A stretch of DNA of 64,000 nucleotides from assembly GCA_910584935.1 (NCBI GenBank), contig CAJUDU010000007.1, positions 1-64,000 of the forward strand, read 5' to 3'. Source of the stretch: an uncultured Butyricicoccus sp. (lineage in GTDB: Bacteria; Bacillota; Clostridia; Oscillospirales; Butyricicoccaceae). A program made the position numbers and the translations under genes. Shown here one piece after another: positions 34,767 through 44,022 of this stretch. Each line of letters begins with the position of its first letter. The stretch's first letter is position 1. The notes beneath the pieces were generated by a model. It was not told where the DNA came from. It made no database searches and worked only from the letters and a program-made list of their open reading frames with translations.

Positions 34767-34787
34767 GTCGGTTCTATGCGAATAGCC

Positions 34788-34816
34788 TTGAAATAGGGGG
34801 CGAAATTGGGTAAAAT
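34788..34816 (+). promoter_or_regulatory. Promoter of the YfcC-type transporter gene
   Basis: TTGAAA (34788-34793), 17-bp spacer, TAAAAT (34811-34816). Confidence 0.6.
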
Positions 34817-34861
34817 AGAATTATCACAAAAGGCTGGGCAGAAAAAAAGGGGGGATTTTTT

Positions 34862-36376
34862 ATGTCAGGGAATAAAAAACGATTGCAGCCGCCACATCCA
34901 TTTGTCATGATTTTTCTTGTGATGCTGTGCGCTGTCATATTAACCCACCTGGTACCGCTCGGACGTTATGAATTGCGTGAAGTCACTTATATCGAAAATG
35001 GTATCCAACGCACGACCACAGCAGTTGACCCGGATAGCTTCCGCTATGTCACCGACGAAAAAGGGGAACGGGTGGTCTATCCAGCACCTTTCTTTGGACT
35101 AACTGCCCTTGGCGAACGAGGCGTGATGAATTTTCTCTTTGATGGGCTGGATGGCAGCCGGCAAGCCGCGGGTACCGTTGGCTTAATGGCGTATATGCTT
35201 GTTATCGGCGGTTCATTTGGCGTACTTATGCGCACAGGCGCCATAGACCGCGGATTGCTCCGGATATCCCGTCGGCTGGATGATGTCGCTATGCTGCTGC
35301 CGCCTGGCTTCTTTGTTCTCTTTTCTTTGGCAGGCGCTGTGTTTGGCTTCAGCGAAGGCACAATCCCACTCGCGATGCTCATTATCCCGCTATTCGTTGC
35401 CATGGATTTTGATGCCGTCACAGGGGTATTAGCCACATTCGCAGCAACCCAAATAGGGATTTCCTGTTCCTGGGTAAGCCCAAACGCTTTGACCATGGCA
35501 CAAAGTATCGCTGGTATCCCCATTTTATCTGGTATGCGTTTCCGAATGCTATTATGGGCAGTTTTAACCTTAATTGGTGCAGCTTATACCACTTATTATG
35601 CTTATAAAGTGCATAATAACCCGCATTATTCCATATCTCACGCGGGCGATGCACGCCTGCGCGGCCGCTTTGAACGGCTGCATAACAACCGGGAACCACT
35701 CTCGCTCGGTAGCCGGAGCATTATTGTTGTTGTTTTGTCCGCATTATGCTGGATGCTGTGGGGCGTTTTGGAAAAAGGCTATTCTTTATCCGAAATTTCA
35801 ACCGTATTCCTAATCATGTCGCTTGTTACAGGCAGCATCGGCATCGCATTCCATCTGGATGGAATGCAGTTCCGGGATATCCCGCGTGCATTCCAATCCG
35901 GCGCGTCTGATTTGGTTGGCGCTGTCCTGGTCGTCGGTATGGCACAAGGTATGATCCTGATCTTAGGCGGCATTAGCCCGACAAATGCTTCTGTCCTCAA
36001 TACACTGCTGCATTGGGCATCCCGTGCGTTTGAAGAACTGCCGCGCCTGCTTACCTCTTGGCTGATGTATATGTTCCAATTCGGCTTTAATTTGGTCGTG
36101 CCAAGCGACGTTGGGCAAGCCGCCTTATCTATGCCAATTATGGCGCCTATGTGTGACCAGCTTGGTATCAGCCGGCAAATTGCTGTATTAGCGTTTCAGC
36201 TTGGCGGCAGCCTGTCCCATTTGCTGATGCCGACTTCTGGTATTTTAATCGGCGTATTAAGCGTTGCACGGCTGGAATGGGGCGATTGGCTCCGCTCGCA
36301 ATGGAAAGCAATTGCAGCGATCTTTTTCATTGCTTCGGCAGCGATTGTACTGGCTTCTTGTATTGGCTATGCCTGA
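34862..36376 (+). CDS. YfcC/DcuC-type membrane transporter
   Basis: Polytopic membrane protein of 504 aa with about 11-12 hydrophobic helices. The arrangement, with two halves separated near residue 260 by a basic loop and repeated motifs (GFSEGTIPLAML, PTNASVL, PSDVGQAALSMPIMAP, LMPTSG), fits the DcuC/YfcC ion-transporter group, which includes C4-dicarboxylate and amino-acid carriers. An extracellular loop near residues 35-80 is long for the family. The substrate is not known. It has its own promoter and a strong terminator, and stands as a single gene. Confidence 0.82.
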   Translation: MSGNKKRLQPPHPFVMIFLVMLCAVILTHLVPLGRYELREVTYIENGIQRTTTAVDPDSFRYVTDEKGERVVYPAPFFGLTALGERGVMNFLFDGLDGSRQAAGTVGLMAYMLVIGGSFGVLMRTGAIDRGLLRISRRLDDVAMLLPPGFFVLFSLAGAVFGFSEGTIPLAMLIIPLFVAMDFDAVTGVLATFAATQIGISCSWVSPNALTMAQSIAGIPILSGMRFRMLLWAVLTLIGAAYTTYYAYKVHNNPHYSISHAGDARLRGRFERLHNNREPLSLGSRSIIVVVLSALCWMLWGVLEKGYSLSEISTVFLIMSLVTGSIGIAFHLDGMQFRDIPRAFQSGASDLVGAVLVVGMAQGMILILGGISPTNASVLNTLLHWASRAFEELPRLLTSWLMYMFQFGFNLVVPSDVGQAALSMPIMAPMCDQLGISRQIAVLAFQLGGSLSHLLMPTSGILIGVLSVARLEWGDWLRSQWKAIAAIFFIASAAIVLASCIGYA

Positions 36377-36381
36377 ACCGA

Positions 36382-36436
36382 AAAAAGAAATCCCTTGCCT
36401 GCTGGGAAATTTTCCTGGCGGCAAGGGGTTTTTTTC
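36382..36436. terminator. Bidirectional terminator
   Basis: CCCTTGCC (36392-36399) and GGCAAGGG (36420-36427) with A and T runs; separates the YfcC-type gene from nadE. Confidence 0.75.
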
Positions 36437-36440
36437 ATGT

Positions 36441-38348
36441 TTACAGGCTTTCCGCTTCACTCAGCCAAAGCTCACTGACTGCATCCGATGGCATACGCCA
36501 ATCGCCACGCGGTGACAACGTAACCGAACCAACCTTTGGGCCATCCGGCAAGCAGGAACGCTTAAACTGCTGGGCGAAAAATCGCCTTACAAATGTGACC
36601 AGCCACTGCTTGATGGTAGCATCATCATAAACACCCTCAAACGCGGCACGCGCAATGCGGAAAATCTTCCGTGGGCAATAACCAAACCGCACCATATAAT
36701 ACAAAAAGAAATCATGCAGTTCATATGGCCCAACAAGCTCTTCGGTTTTCTGGCTGATTTCTCCATCCTTGGGCGGCAAAAGCTCGGGGGAAACCGGCGT
36801 ATTCAGCACATCAAGCAGGATATCCCGCAAGCCATCCGGCGAATGCGCCGCTTCATAAGCAGTCAAATACCGCACCAGTGTTTTGGGAATTGACCCATTA
36901 ACACCATACATACTCATATGGTCACCATTGTAAGTCGCCCAGCCCAGCGCAAGCTCTGACAAGTCCCCTGTACCAATGACAAGCCCGCCAATTTCATTTG
37001 CCAAATCCATCAGCACCAATGTGCGGGTGCGCGCTTGGGCATTTTCAAAGGTCACATTTTGGTTATCCCAGGAATGCCCAATATCCTTGAAATGCTGCTC
37101 AACTGCCGCTTTAATATCTACTGTATGCAGGGTTGCGCCATATGCTTCCGCTAAACGCATGGCATTGGACTTGGTGCGGACAGTTGTGCCAAAACAAGGC
37201 ATTGTCACCGCGTGAAGCCCCGCATGGTCTATGCCCAAAATATCAAACGCATGGATAGCCGCAACCAGCGCCAATGTGGAATCCAACCCGCCAGATAAGC
37301 CAATCACCGCTGTTTTACAGCGGGAATGCTGCATACGGGTAGCAAGCCCAGTTGCCTGCATTTGCAGGATTTCTTCACAGCGGTGTTCCAAATCCGCCCT
37401 ATCCTGCGGTACAAATGGCGTTTGTGCAAATGGGCGGGTCAATACCGTATCCCGGATAGGCAAATCAAACCATATATCGGTGCAAACACCCATTTGGGGC
37501 ACAAATGTATTCATCCGGCGGCGTTCATGCACTAGGCGTGATAGGTCAAGCTCCGAATAAATAATACCAGTCGAAAAACGCTTGCTTTCCTGCAAAATAC
37601 CACCGTTTTCCGCAATCAAATCATGCCCGGAAAATACCAAATCCTGTGTCGATTCGCCCATACCAGCATCCGCATAAACATAACCGCAAAGCATCCGTGC
37701 CGAACTACTGCGCACCAATTCACGGCGGTATCCCGCCTTGCCAATGATTTCATCCGAAGCGGATGGGTTTGCAATCACGGTTGCACCCGCTTCACACAGG
37801 GTGACTGAAGGTGGCGCAGGTACCCACAAATCTTCACAAATTTCACAGCCCAGCACAAAATCAGGCATATCTGTGCAATGGAATAATAATCCTTCACCGA
37901 ATAACGTATCCTGCCCGCAAACCTTCACATGGACAGGCTTTATCCCTTTACCGGAAGTAAAATGACGTGCTTCATAAAACTCTGCGTAATTAGGGATATA
38001 TTGTTTTGGCACCAGCCCCAACAATTTGCCGCGGCACATAACTGCCGCAACATTATAAAGCCCGCCTTGGAACTGGAAAGGCAAACCAACGATCATGACC
38101 ATGGCATGGCGGGCAGATGTTGCCAAAATACGGGCAAGTGCATTTTCTGCGCCGCGCAGTAATGTTTCCTGTAAAAAGAGGTCGCCGCAGGTGTACGCTG
38201 TGACGCATAATTCTGGGAACACCAATAAAGCTGTGCCTTGCTCCGCAGCTTCTGCCGCCATGGCTTCAATGCGGGACGCATTATAGGCACAATCAGCAAC
38301 CCGGATGCGGGGTGTTGCCGCCGCAACTTTTAAAAATCCATCTCTCAT
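36441..38348 (-). CDS. nadE: Glutamine-dependent NAD synthetase
   Basis: Final step of NAD synthesis, amidating NaAD. The protein (635 aa) has an N-terminal nitrilase-type glutaminase with Glu (FPELCVTAY, about residue 46), Lys (PKQYIPNY, about 114) and Cys (GCEICEDLW, about 173), and a C-terminal N-type ATP pyrophosphatase domain with SGGLDST (about 350) and GTGDLSELALG. It is full length. Its ATG follows CGGAGGG by 11 nt. The promoter lies in the divergent gap shared with the BlaI-like gene. Confidence 0.95.
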   Translation of the reverse strand: MRDGFLKVAAATPRIRVADCAYNASRIEAMAAEAAEQGTALLVFPELCVTAYTCGDLFLQETLLRGAENALARILATSARHAMVMIVGLPFQFQGGLYNVAAVMCRGKLLGLVPKQYIPNYAEFYEARHFTSGKGIKPVHVKVCGQDTLFGEGLLFHCTDMPDFVLGCEICEDLWVPAPPSVTLCEAGATVIANPSASDEIIGKAGYRRELVRSSSARMLCGYVYADAGMGESTQDLVFSGHDLIAENGGILQESKRFSTGIIYSELDLSRLVHERRRMNTFVPQMGVCTDIWFDLPIRDTVLTRPFAQTPFVPQDRADLEHRCEEILQMQATGLATRMQHSRCKTAVIGLSGGLDSTLALVAAIHAFDILGIDHAGLHAVTMPCFGTTVRTKSNAMRLAEAYGATLHTVDIKAAVEQHFKDIGHSWDNQNVTFENAQARTRTLVLMDLANEIGGLVIGTGDLSELALGWATYNGDHMSMYGVNGSIPKTLVRYLTAYEAAHSPDGLRDILLDVLNTPVSPELLPPKDGEISQKTEELVGPYELHDFFLYYMVRFGYCPRKIFRIARAAFEGVYDDATIKQWLVTFVRRFFAQQFKRSCLPDGPKVGSVTLSPRGDWRMPSDAVSELWLSEAESL

Positions 38349-38392
38349 AGGGAAAAAGCCCTCCGAATCTTCAAAAATATATGTTTGTCTTT

Positions 38393-38421
38393 ATTATATC
38401 CCCAATGACGCATCTATGCAA
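38393..38421 (-). promoter_or_regulatory. Promoter of nadE
   Basis: On the minus strand TTGCAT (38421-38416), 17-bp spacer, TATAAT (38398-38393). Confidence 0.7.
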
Positions 38422-38468
38422 TAAAAACGCAAAATGCCAATATAAAAAAGATAAGTCTTGATAATCGG

Positions 38469-38514
38469 TTGACAAATGTCTTCCTATGTGTTATCATCAA
38501 GGTAGACAAACGTA
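38469..38514 (+). promoter_or_regulatory. Promoter and candidate BlaI operators
   Basis: TTGACA (38469-38474), 17-bp spacer, TATCAT (38492-38497). The palindrome GACAAATGTC (38471-38480) overlaps the -35 box and a related site GACAAACGTA lies at 38505-38514, 34 bp further on. Paired ACA/TGT dyads around a promoter are the usual BlaI/MecI arrangement. Confidence 0.6.
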
Positions 38515-38535
38515 AACCAAAAGGAGGTGACCCGG

Positions 38536-38919
38536 ATGAAACCAATCAGCTTATCAGATAACGAATGGAAACTGATGGAGCATTTATGGGACAATCCGCC
38601 GCGCACCATTATGCAGCTAACCCATGCGCTGGCAGACCAAACCGGTTGGGCAAAAGCAACCATTATCACCATGCTGTCCCGGCTGGAAGCCAAAGGCGCA
38701 GTGCGCTGGGAAAGCGGCGGGCGTGCCCGGCAATACTATCCCACCATTTCACGCGAAGCGGCAAGCGCCGCGGAAACCCGCAGTTTTTTGGACAAAGTAT
38801 ACCATGGTTCGGTTGGGCTGCTGGTCAACGCGATGGCAAATGAAAACGCGCTGAGTGCGGATGAAATCGACGAATTATATGTGATTCTGCGGGACGCTGG
38901 CAAAGGGGGTGCAACATGA
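38536..38919 (+). CDS. BlaI/MecI-family transcriptional repressor
   Basis: Winged-helix repressor of 127 aa. The DNA-binding domain (about 1-80) shows ISLSDNEWKLMEHLW, TIMQLTHAL and TIITMLSRLEAKGAV, followed by the dimerisation tail. In the classical system the protein is cleaved when its partner BlaR1 senses a signal. Start ATG 38536 follows AAGGAGG by 8 bp; the stop overlaps the partner gene by 4 bp. Two dyads around the promoter fit autoregulation. Confidence 0.9.
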   Translation: MKPISLSDNEWKLMEHLWDNPPRTIMQLTHALADQTGWAKATIITMLSRLEAKGAVRWESGGRARQYYPTISREAASAAETRSFLDKVYHGSVGLLVNAMANENALSADEIDELYVILRDAGKGGAT

Positions 38920-41819
38920 CATTCTTTCTGGAAACCCTTTGGACAGGTACGCTGCTGATTGCACTTGTCCTAATCCTGCGCGCCCTGCTTGGCACACGGA
39001 TTCCAGCATGGCTGCGTTATAGCTTATGGCTGCTGCCCATGCTGCGGTTGTGTTTCCCGGTATCATTACAGCACGCAATGCACCTGATGCCCCAAAGCAA
39101 TCTCAGTATGATGGAGCTGCCCAAAATCTCAGCCGCGCCAGCGGCTGCACAGCCCTTGCTGACCAATATTACAACGGGGCAGGTGGTGACAACCTCAAAC
39201 CCAGATTTAATTCAACGGGCAGCATCAATCGATTGGCAGCCAATTCTGCTTGCCATATGGTTAATTGGTATGGCGGCAGTTATCCTGTGGTGCATTTTGG
39301 TGAACCGGCGGTTTGCAGGCACCCTTGGGCAGGAATTTTATGCGGAATCCCCATGTGGGCTGCCTGCCTATGTGGCGGATGGGCTGAAATCCCCTTGCTT
39401 ATATTTCCGGCGCGGCAAAGCCGGGATTTATATCCCGCGGGAAATCGCGGGCGACCCAGTGCGGCTGCGCCATGTATTTGCTCATGAGGAGGCACATTAC
39501 CGCCATTATGATCATATTTGGTCAATCATACGGGTCATTTTACTTGCGATTTATTGGTTCCATCCGCTTGTCTGGGTGATGGCATTTTTCAGCAAGCGGG
39601 ATTGTGAACAGGCGTGTGATGAAGCGGCAATCCGTTCCCTTGGCGAAACAGAACGTCTGGCTTATGGACATACTTTGGTTGGGCTGATGGCAACAGGATG
39701 CCCAAGTGATATGATTTGTGGGGTGACAACAATGACAGACAGTAAAAAAGGTATCCGGCAGCGCGTGCGCCGTATTGCAAACAAACCGCAAACTCGTGTG
39801 GCAGCCGTTTTGCTGCTGGTTATCGGGATGCTGCTCAGCATGGCATTTGCATTTACCGATACCCACCCGCATCACAAAGTTTGCAATTATTTGCAGTCAG
39901 GCGAAAGGTTCAATACACTTGCCCTCTATTATAACGAAGATGGGAAAGCTGGCAGTCAAATGCTGCTGACCGATGAACAGAAAAAACAAGTATGGGATAT
40001 TTTCCTGGATATCAAAGATACCAGCATGACTTCAGGCGTTATCCGGCGTGATATCGCGGAATGGGAAATCATTTTTGAACCGCTCGGCGCGGCAGACCGT
40101 GTTTCCCTGATTTTTGAAGGCGATCAATATTTGTATGTCCAGAGAATCACGGGTGGGGAAAATCCGGTGGTCAGGGAATCCTATTTTGTGGAAGACGCAA
40201 AAGCCATTGCCGCTTTGCGGCAGGCTGTGGGATTGCCGCCGCTTTATATGTTCTATGAAAATGCGGCATATTATATCATAAACTTGGATGAAACCCATTC
40301 TTACCGTCATTTGAATGCCAATTATCAGCTTGCAAACCTGACAACTGGGGATGTGAAAGCGGTAAACGCAAGTTATGCCAGTGAAGCGGATTTGCCGCAG
40401 CTTACGCCGCGAGAAAGTCTTGCATGGGAACCGCCTTATGGCGAAAAAAGTACGCTTGCGGATGGGCAATATCAATTTACCGCATTTTTCACCCGTGATG
40501 ACGGTGAACAGGTAAAGGTTTCCACTTATTTTGCCGTTGGGGATGCGGTGCCGCTGACCTTAACCGATGTCATTGGCGGCACAGAATGGCTGACCACAGA
40601 AAAACTGCTTGCCATTGCAAGAGAACGCGGCAAAGATTTTTGCATGGCAGATTTAGAAGGTTATGCCTATACTGCGGAGGATGAAAATGGCAGCCGGATT
40701 TATCCCGTTGGCAATGCGTCTTTGACCATGCCGGACGCGGAAAATGAACTGGATTTCCTGCCGACGCTCAGCACACAGGCAAGTCATAAAGTTTGGCATG
40801 AAATTGCCCCAGGCAGCGGCGAATGGGACTTTTTAACCCTGATGCAGCAAAGTGATGTGCTGAACCTTGGTTATTTTTATCGCAGTGATAACCTGCATAC
40901 GCCTGCGTTTGCGCTTGACCATTTTCTATGGGAGCCCCCGGATAATCCATTTATTGATGTGATGCAGTATCCGGTATATGGCGATGCCGGTGATTTGGAT
41001 ATCCATATTACCGCCGCCTTTGGCGACGGTGATACGCCAAGCAGTGTGATACTTTATTCGGATACCGACGCGTTTACTCCCGTTGATGTGCTCACGATAG
41101 CGCCGGAGGAGCTTGAATCGGTTTTCGGGCAGCTTGAAGAAGTGCCGGAGATCACACGCGTTTCCAACCCGGAAAGTATGCTGTTCTCATTTATTGCTTG
41201 GGGGGAACTCAGCTCGGCATATCCAACCTTTGTCCGCGCCACAGGCGAGGGGCTTGGCAATGGTTATCTCACAAAATCAATGATGTTTTTGAACCAATAT
41301 GAAAATACAATCACATTCCGCGAGGATATCACAAATATACCAAGCCTTACACCTTGTTTAACCCTCACCTATTCAGGCAGCGGCGACCATACCATGACAT
41401 TATATAAAGAAGATCCTTCGATCTGTACTGTGATGAATGGAAGAAACTGGGCTTGCTATACGGTGCCGGAAGGGTTCCGGGATTTTATCGTATCTTATCT
41501 GAAAGCAAATGGCGAACCGCTTGTCCACTATAAAAACGCGGAAATTCAAGCGGCGAAACAGGTTGTCACTGAATATTTTGGCACCGTTGCAACTTCACGT
41601 ACCTTAACCCGGCTGTATTATAACGATGATTGGTGCCAATGGATGCGCAATTCCTATTTGAGCAATGGACACGGTGCAACCAATGGCGTAAAACCAGAAA
41701 ATGTGATTGTGTTGTCATGCGATTTTGCAGTGGATGGGGATGAACATACTAACTGGAGTATGATTCTCATCCGGGACAGCAAAGACGGCGCATGGCGCAT
41801 TGATGACCAAGGCTACTAA
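38916..41819 (+). CDS. BlaR1/MecR1-like M56 membrane metalloprotease with a very large extracellular region
   Basis: 967-aa signal-transducing protease. The N-terminal 290 residues hold about four transmembrane helices and the zinc motif HEEAH (190-194) followed by RDCEQACDEAA, the M56 arrangement. The extracellular part (about 300-967) is not a penicillin-binding domain; it is a long run of beta-rich segments with no motif I recognise, and it contains repeated short folds (DVLTIAPEEL, TLTYSGSGDHTMTLYKED). In BlaR1 the ectodomain senses beta-lactam; here the ligand is unknown. It overlaps the repressor gene by ATGA, so the pair forms a sensor-repressor unit. Which genes it controls beyond itself is unclear. 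Confidence 0.85.
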   Translation: MTFFLETLWTGTLLIALVLILRALLGTRIPAWLRYSLWLLPMLRLCFPVSLQHAMHLMPQSNLSMMELPKISAAPAAAQPLLTNITTGQVVTTSNPDLIQRAASIDWQPILLAIWLIGMAAVILWCILVNRRFAGTLGQEFYAESPCGLPAYVADGLKSPCLYFRRGKAGIYIPREIAGDPVRLRHVFAHEEAHYRHYDHIWSIIRVILLAIYWFHPLVWVMAFFSKRDCEQACDEAAIRSLGETERLAYGHTLVGLMATGCPSDMICGVTTMTDSKKGIRQRVRRIANKPQTRVAAVLLLVIGMLLSMAFAFTDTHPHHKVCNYLQSGERFNTLALYYNEDGKAGSQMLLTDEQKKQVWDIFLDIKDTSMTSGVIRRDIAEWEIIFEPLGAADRVSLIFEGDQYLYVQRITGGENPVVRESYFVEDAKAIAALRQAVGLPPLYMFYENAAYYIINLDETHSYRHLNANYQLANLTTGDVKAVNASYASEADLPQLTPRESLAWEPPYGEKSTLADGQYQFTAFFTRDDGEQVKVSTYFAVGDAVPLTLTDVIGGTEWLTTEKLLAIARERGKDFCMADLEGYAYTAEDENGSRIYPVGNASLTMPDAENELDFLPTLSTQASHKVWHEIAPGSGEWDFLTLMQQSDVLNLGYFYRSDNLHTPAFALDHFLWEPPDNPFIDVMQYPVYGDAGDLDIHITAAFGDGDTPSSVILYSDTDAFTPVDVLTIAPEELESVFGQLEEVPEITRVSNPESMLFSFIAWGELSSAYPTFVRATGEGLGNGYLTKSMMFLNQYENTITFREDITNIPSLTPCLTLTYSGSGDHTMTLYKEDPSICTVMNGRNWACYTVPEGFRDFIVSYLKANGEPLVHYKNAEIQAAKQVVTEYFGTVATSRTLTRLYYNDDWCQWMRNSYLSNGHGATNGVKPENVIVLSCDFAVDGDEHTNWSMILIRDSKDGAWRIDDQGY

Positions 41820-41834
41820 AATAAAAATTTTCCG

Positions 41835-41870
41835 AAAACCCTGCCTATATGACAAATGGGCAGGGTTTTT
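41835..41870 (+). terminator. Terminator of the BlaI-BlaR1-like operon
   Basis: AAAACCCTGCC (41835-41845) and GGCAGGGTTTT (41859-41869). Confidence 0.8.
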
Positions 41871-41910
41871 CTATGTGATAAAAAATAAACCGAATAACCC
41901 TAAATTCCTA

Positions 41911-41966
41911 TTGACAAAGTAGGATTATGCTGATATACTCTAATCAACCTAGTAAGGTAGTTGGTT
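41911..41966 (+). promoter_or_regulatory. Promoter and dyad operator of the O-acetylhomoserine sulfhydrylase gene
   Basis: TTGACA (41911-41916), 17-bp spacer, TATACT (41934-41939). A 21-bp dyad (41946-41966), AACC-N-A-N-TA around a central AGG and its mirror, lies over the start of transcription. Such AACC/GGTT dyads fit an Rrf2-type (CymR-like) sulfur regulator, but this is inference. Confidence 0.6.
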
Positions 41967-42054
41967 ATTAGGGGGCAAGGCAATGCAGCCACGCCAAACC
42001 CGTCCACTGTCATAAAAAAACACATCAATTCAAAATGAAAGAGGTAATCACATC

Positions 42055-43344
42055 ATGGCAAACCGTCATTATAAATTTGAAACACTCCAGCTTCATGTGG
42101 GGCAGGAACAGCCTGACCCGGCAACAGATTCCCGCGCCGTGCCGATTTATCAGACCACATCGTATGTATTCCGTGATTCCGCCCATGCGGCGGCACGGTT
42201 TGGGCTGACAGATGCCGGCAATATCTATGGACGGCTGACAAACTCCACCCAGGATGTTTTGGAAAAACGCCTTGCGGCGTTAGAAGGCGGCGTAGCCGCG
42301 CTGGCTGTCGCCTCTGGCGCAGCCGCAATCACCTATACCATCCAGAACCTTGCCCAGGCGGGGCAGCATATCGTTGCGCAGAAAACCATCTATGGCGGCA
42401 GCTATAATTTGTTGGCACATACCTTGCCGCAATATGGCATTGCAACAACCTTTGTCAATATCCATGACCTTGCGGAAGTGGAAGCTGCGATACAGGATAA
42501 CACCCGTGCGCTGTATATTGAAACATTGGGCAATCCAAACAGCGATATCCCGGATATTGACGCGCTGGCAGAACTGGCACACAAATATAAAATCCCGCTG
42601 GTCATTGACAATACATTCGGTACACCTTATTTTATCCGCCCAATTGAACATGGTGCTGATATTGTTGTGCATTCCGCTACCAAATTCATCGGCGGGCATG
42701 GCACAACCCTTGGCGGCATTATTGTTGATTCCGGTAAGTTTGATTGGCAAGCATCGGGGAAATTCCCGTCCATCACTGAGCCTAATCCGAGTTATCATGG
42801 CGTGAAGTTCACCGAAGCGGCAGGCGCGGCGGCATTTGTCACCAAAATCCGCGCAATTCTATTGCGGGATACCGGTGCAACCATTTCACCATTTAACGCG
42901 TTTTTGTTGCTGCAAGGGGTGGAAACTTTGTCACTGCGTTTGGAACGCCATGCGGAAAATACAAAAAAGGTTGTGCAGTATCTGGAAAACCATCCACAGG
43001 TGGAACGGGTCAACCATCCATCTTTGCCAGAACACCCAGACCATGCGCTGTATGAGAAATACTTCCCCAATGGCGGCGCTTCTATTTTTACCTTTGATAT
43101 CAAAGGCGGCGTAAAAGAAGCCCATGCGTTTATTGACCATCTGGAGATTTTCTCGCTGCTGGCAAATGTTGCGGATGTAAAAAGTTTGGTCATCCATCCG
43201 GCAACGACAACCCATTCCCAGCTAAGCAAAGAAGAACTGGAAGACCAGGATATTCATGAAAATACGGTGCGGCTATCCATCGGCACCGAACATATTGATG
43301 ATATCCTAGCGGATTTGGAACAGGCTTTTGCCGCTGTCCACTAA
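42055..43344 (+). CDS. O-acetylhomoserine sulfhydrylase
   Basis: PLP enzyme making homocysteine from O-acetylhomoserine and sulfide in the methionine pathway. The 429-aa protein has the motifs of the Cys/Met metabolism family: YTRL-type segment [16 protein letters not shown], and the PLP lysine [10 protein letters not shown] (Lys near residue 210). Length is typical of MetY-type enzymes, longer than MetB/MetC. AAAGAGG lies ahead of its ATG. It is monocistronic, with its own promoter, operator and terminator. Activity with cysteine or other sulfur donors cannot be excluded. Confidence 0.93.
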   Translation: MANRHYKFETLQLHVGQEQPDPATDSRAVPIYQTTSYVFRDSAHAAARFGLTDAGNIYGRLTNSTQDVLEKRLAALEGGVAALAVASGAAAITYTIQNLAQAGQHIVAQKTIYGGSYNLLAHTLPQYGIATTFVNIHDLAEVEAAIQDNTRALYIETLGNPNSDIPDIDALAELAHKYKIPLVIDNTFGTPYFIRPIEHGADIVVHSATKFIGGHGTTLGGIIVDSGKFDWQASGKFPSITEPNPSYHGVKFTEAAGAAAFVTKIRAILLRDTGATISPFNAFLLLQGVETLSLRLERHAENTKKVVQYLENHPQVERVNHPSLPEHPDHALYEKYFPNGGASIFTFDIKGGVKEAHAFIDHLEIFSLLANVADVKSLVIHPATTTHSQLSKEELEDQDIHENTVRLSIGTEHIDDILADLEQAFAAVH

Positions 43345-43350
43345 CATAAA

Positions 43351-43385
43351 AATGCAAGGCATATGCAAATGCCTTGCATTTTTTG
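43351..43385 (+). terminator. Terminator of the sulfhydrylase gene
   Basis: AATGCAAGGCAT (43351-43362) and ATGCCTTGCATT (43369-43380) with a T run. Confidence 0.8.
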
Positions 43386-43431
43386 CATGGGATTGATATA
43401 CTGTATTACAGGAATCATAAGGGAGAAACAT

Positions 43432-44022
43432 ATGACAGAACGTGAAAAAATGCAGCAGGGTATTTGGTATGATGCAAATTTTGACGCGGAACTATTGCGC
43501 GAGCGGGAAAAAGCTGCCGCGTTATATTTTGCATTTAATCATACCCATCCGAAAGACACTGCCCGGCAGCGGGAAATTTTATCCGCATTGATTCCCGGCT
43601 TGCCGGAAAGTGTATCGATTCAGCCGGACTTTACCTGTGATTATGGCTGGAATATTCAAATCGGTGCGCACAGTTCAGTAAACCATCACTGCTATTTTAT
43701 GGATGGCGGCAAAATTACACTTGGCAGCCATGTTTTTATGGGACCTTATTGCGGATTATATACCGCAAACCATCCCAAAGACGCAGCATCGCGCAACCGC
43801 GGACTGGAAAAAGCCGCTCCGATTACCATTGGGGATAATGTTTGGCTCGGCGGCAATGTGGTCATCCTGCCCGGTGTGACCATCGGCAGCGGCAGCATTA
43901 TCGGCGCGGGCAGTGTTGTGACAAAGGATATTCCGGAAAATGTAATTGCCGCGGGCAATCCCTGCCAGGTGCTCCGTCCAATTACCGAAGCTGACCGTTT
44001 GACAGAAGCTGAAATATCTTAA
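43432..44022 (+). CDS. Sugar O-acetyltransferase (maltose/galactoside type)
   Basis: Hexapeptide-repeat transferase of 196 aa that acetylates sugars using acetyl-CoA. It starts with the N-terminal Mac domain (MQQGIWYDANFDAELL), and the left-handed beta helix repeats run from about residue 70 (DYGWNIQIG, ITLGSHVFMG, PITIGDNVWLG, VTIGSGSIIGAGSVV). Start ATG 43432 follows AAGGGAG by 6 bp. Its stop overlaps that of the convergent integrase gene by 3 bp. The natural substrate is unknown. Confidence 0.9.
   Translation: MTEREKMQQGIWYDANFDAELLREREKAAALYFAFNHTHPKDTARQREILSALIPGLPESVSIQPDFTCDYGWNIQIGAHSSVNHHCYFMDGGKITLGSHVFMGPYCGLYTANHPKDAASRNRGLEKAAPITIGDNVWLGGNVVILPGVTIGSGSIIGAGSVVTKDIPENVIAAGNPCQVLRPITEADRLTEAEIS

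Noticed and set aside
41967..42054. SAM riboswitch before the O-acetylhomoserine sulfhydrylase gene
   Set aside because: No S-box core pattern; the region is short and without matching stems.
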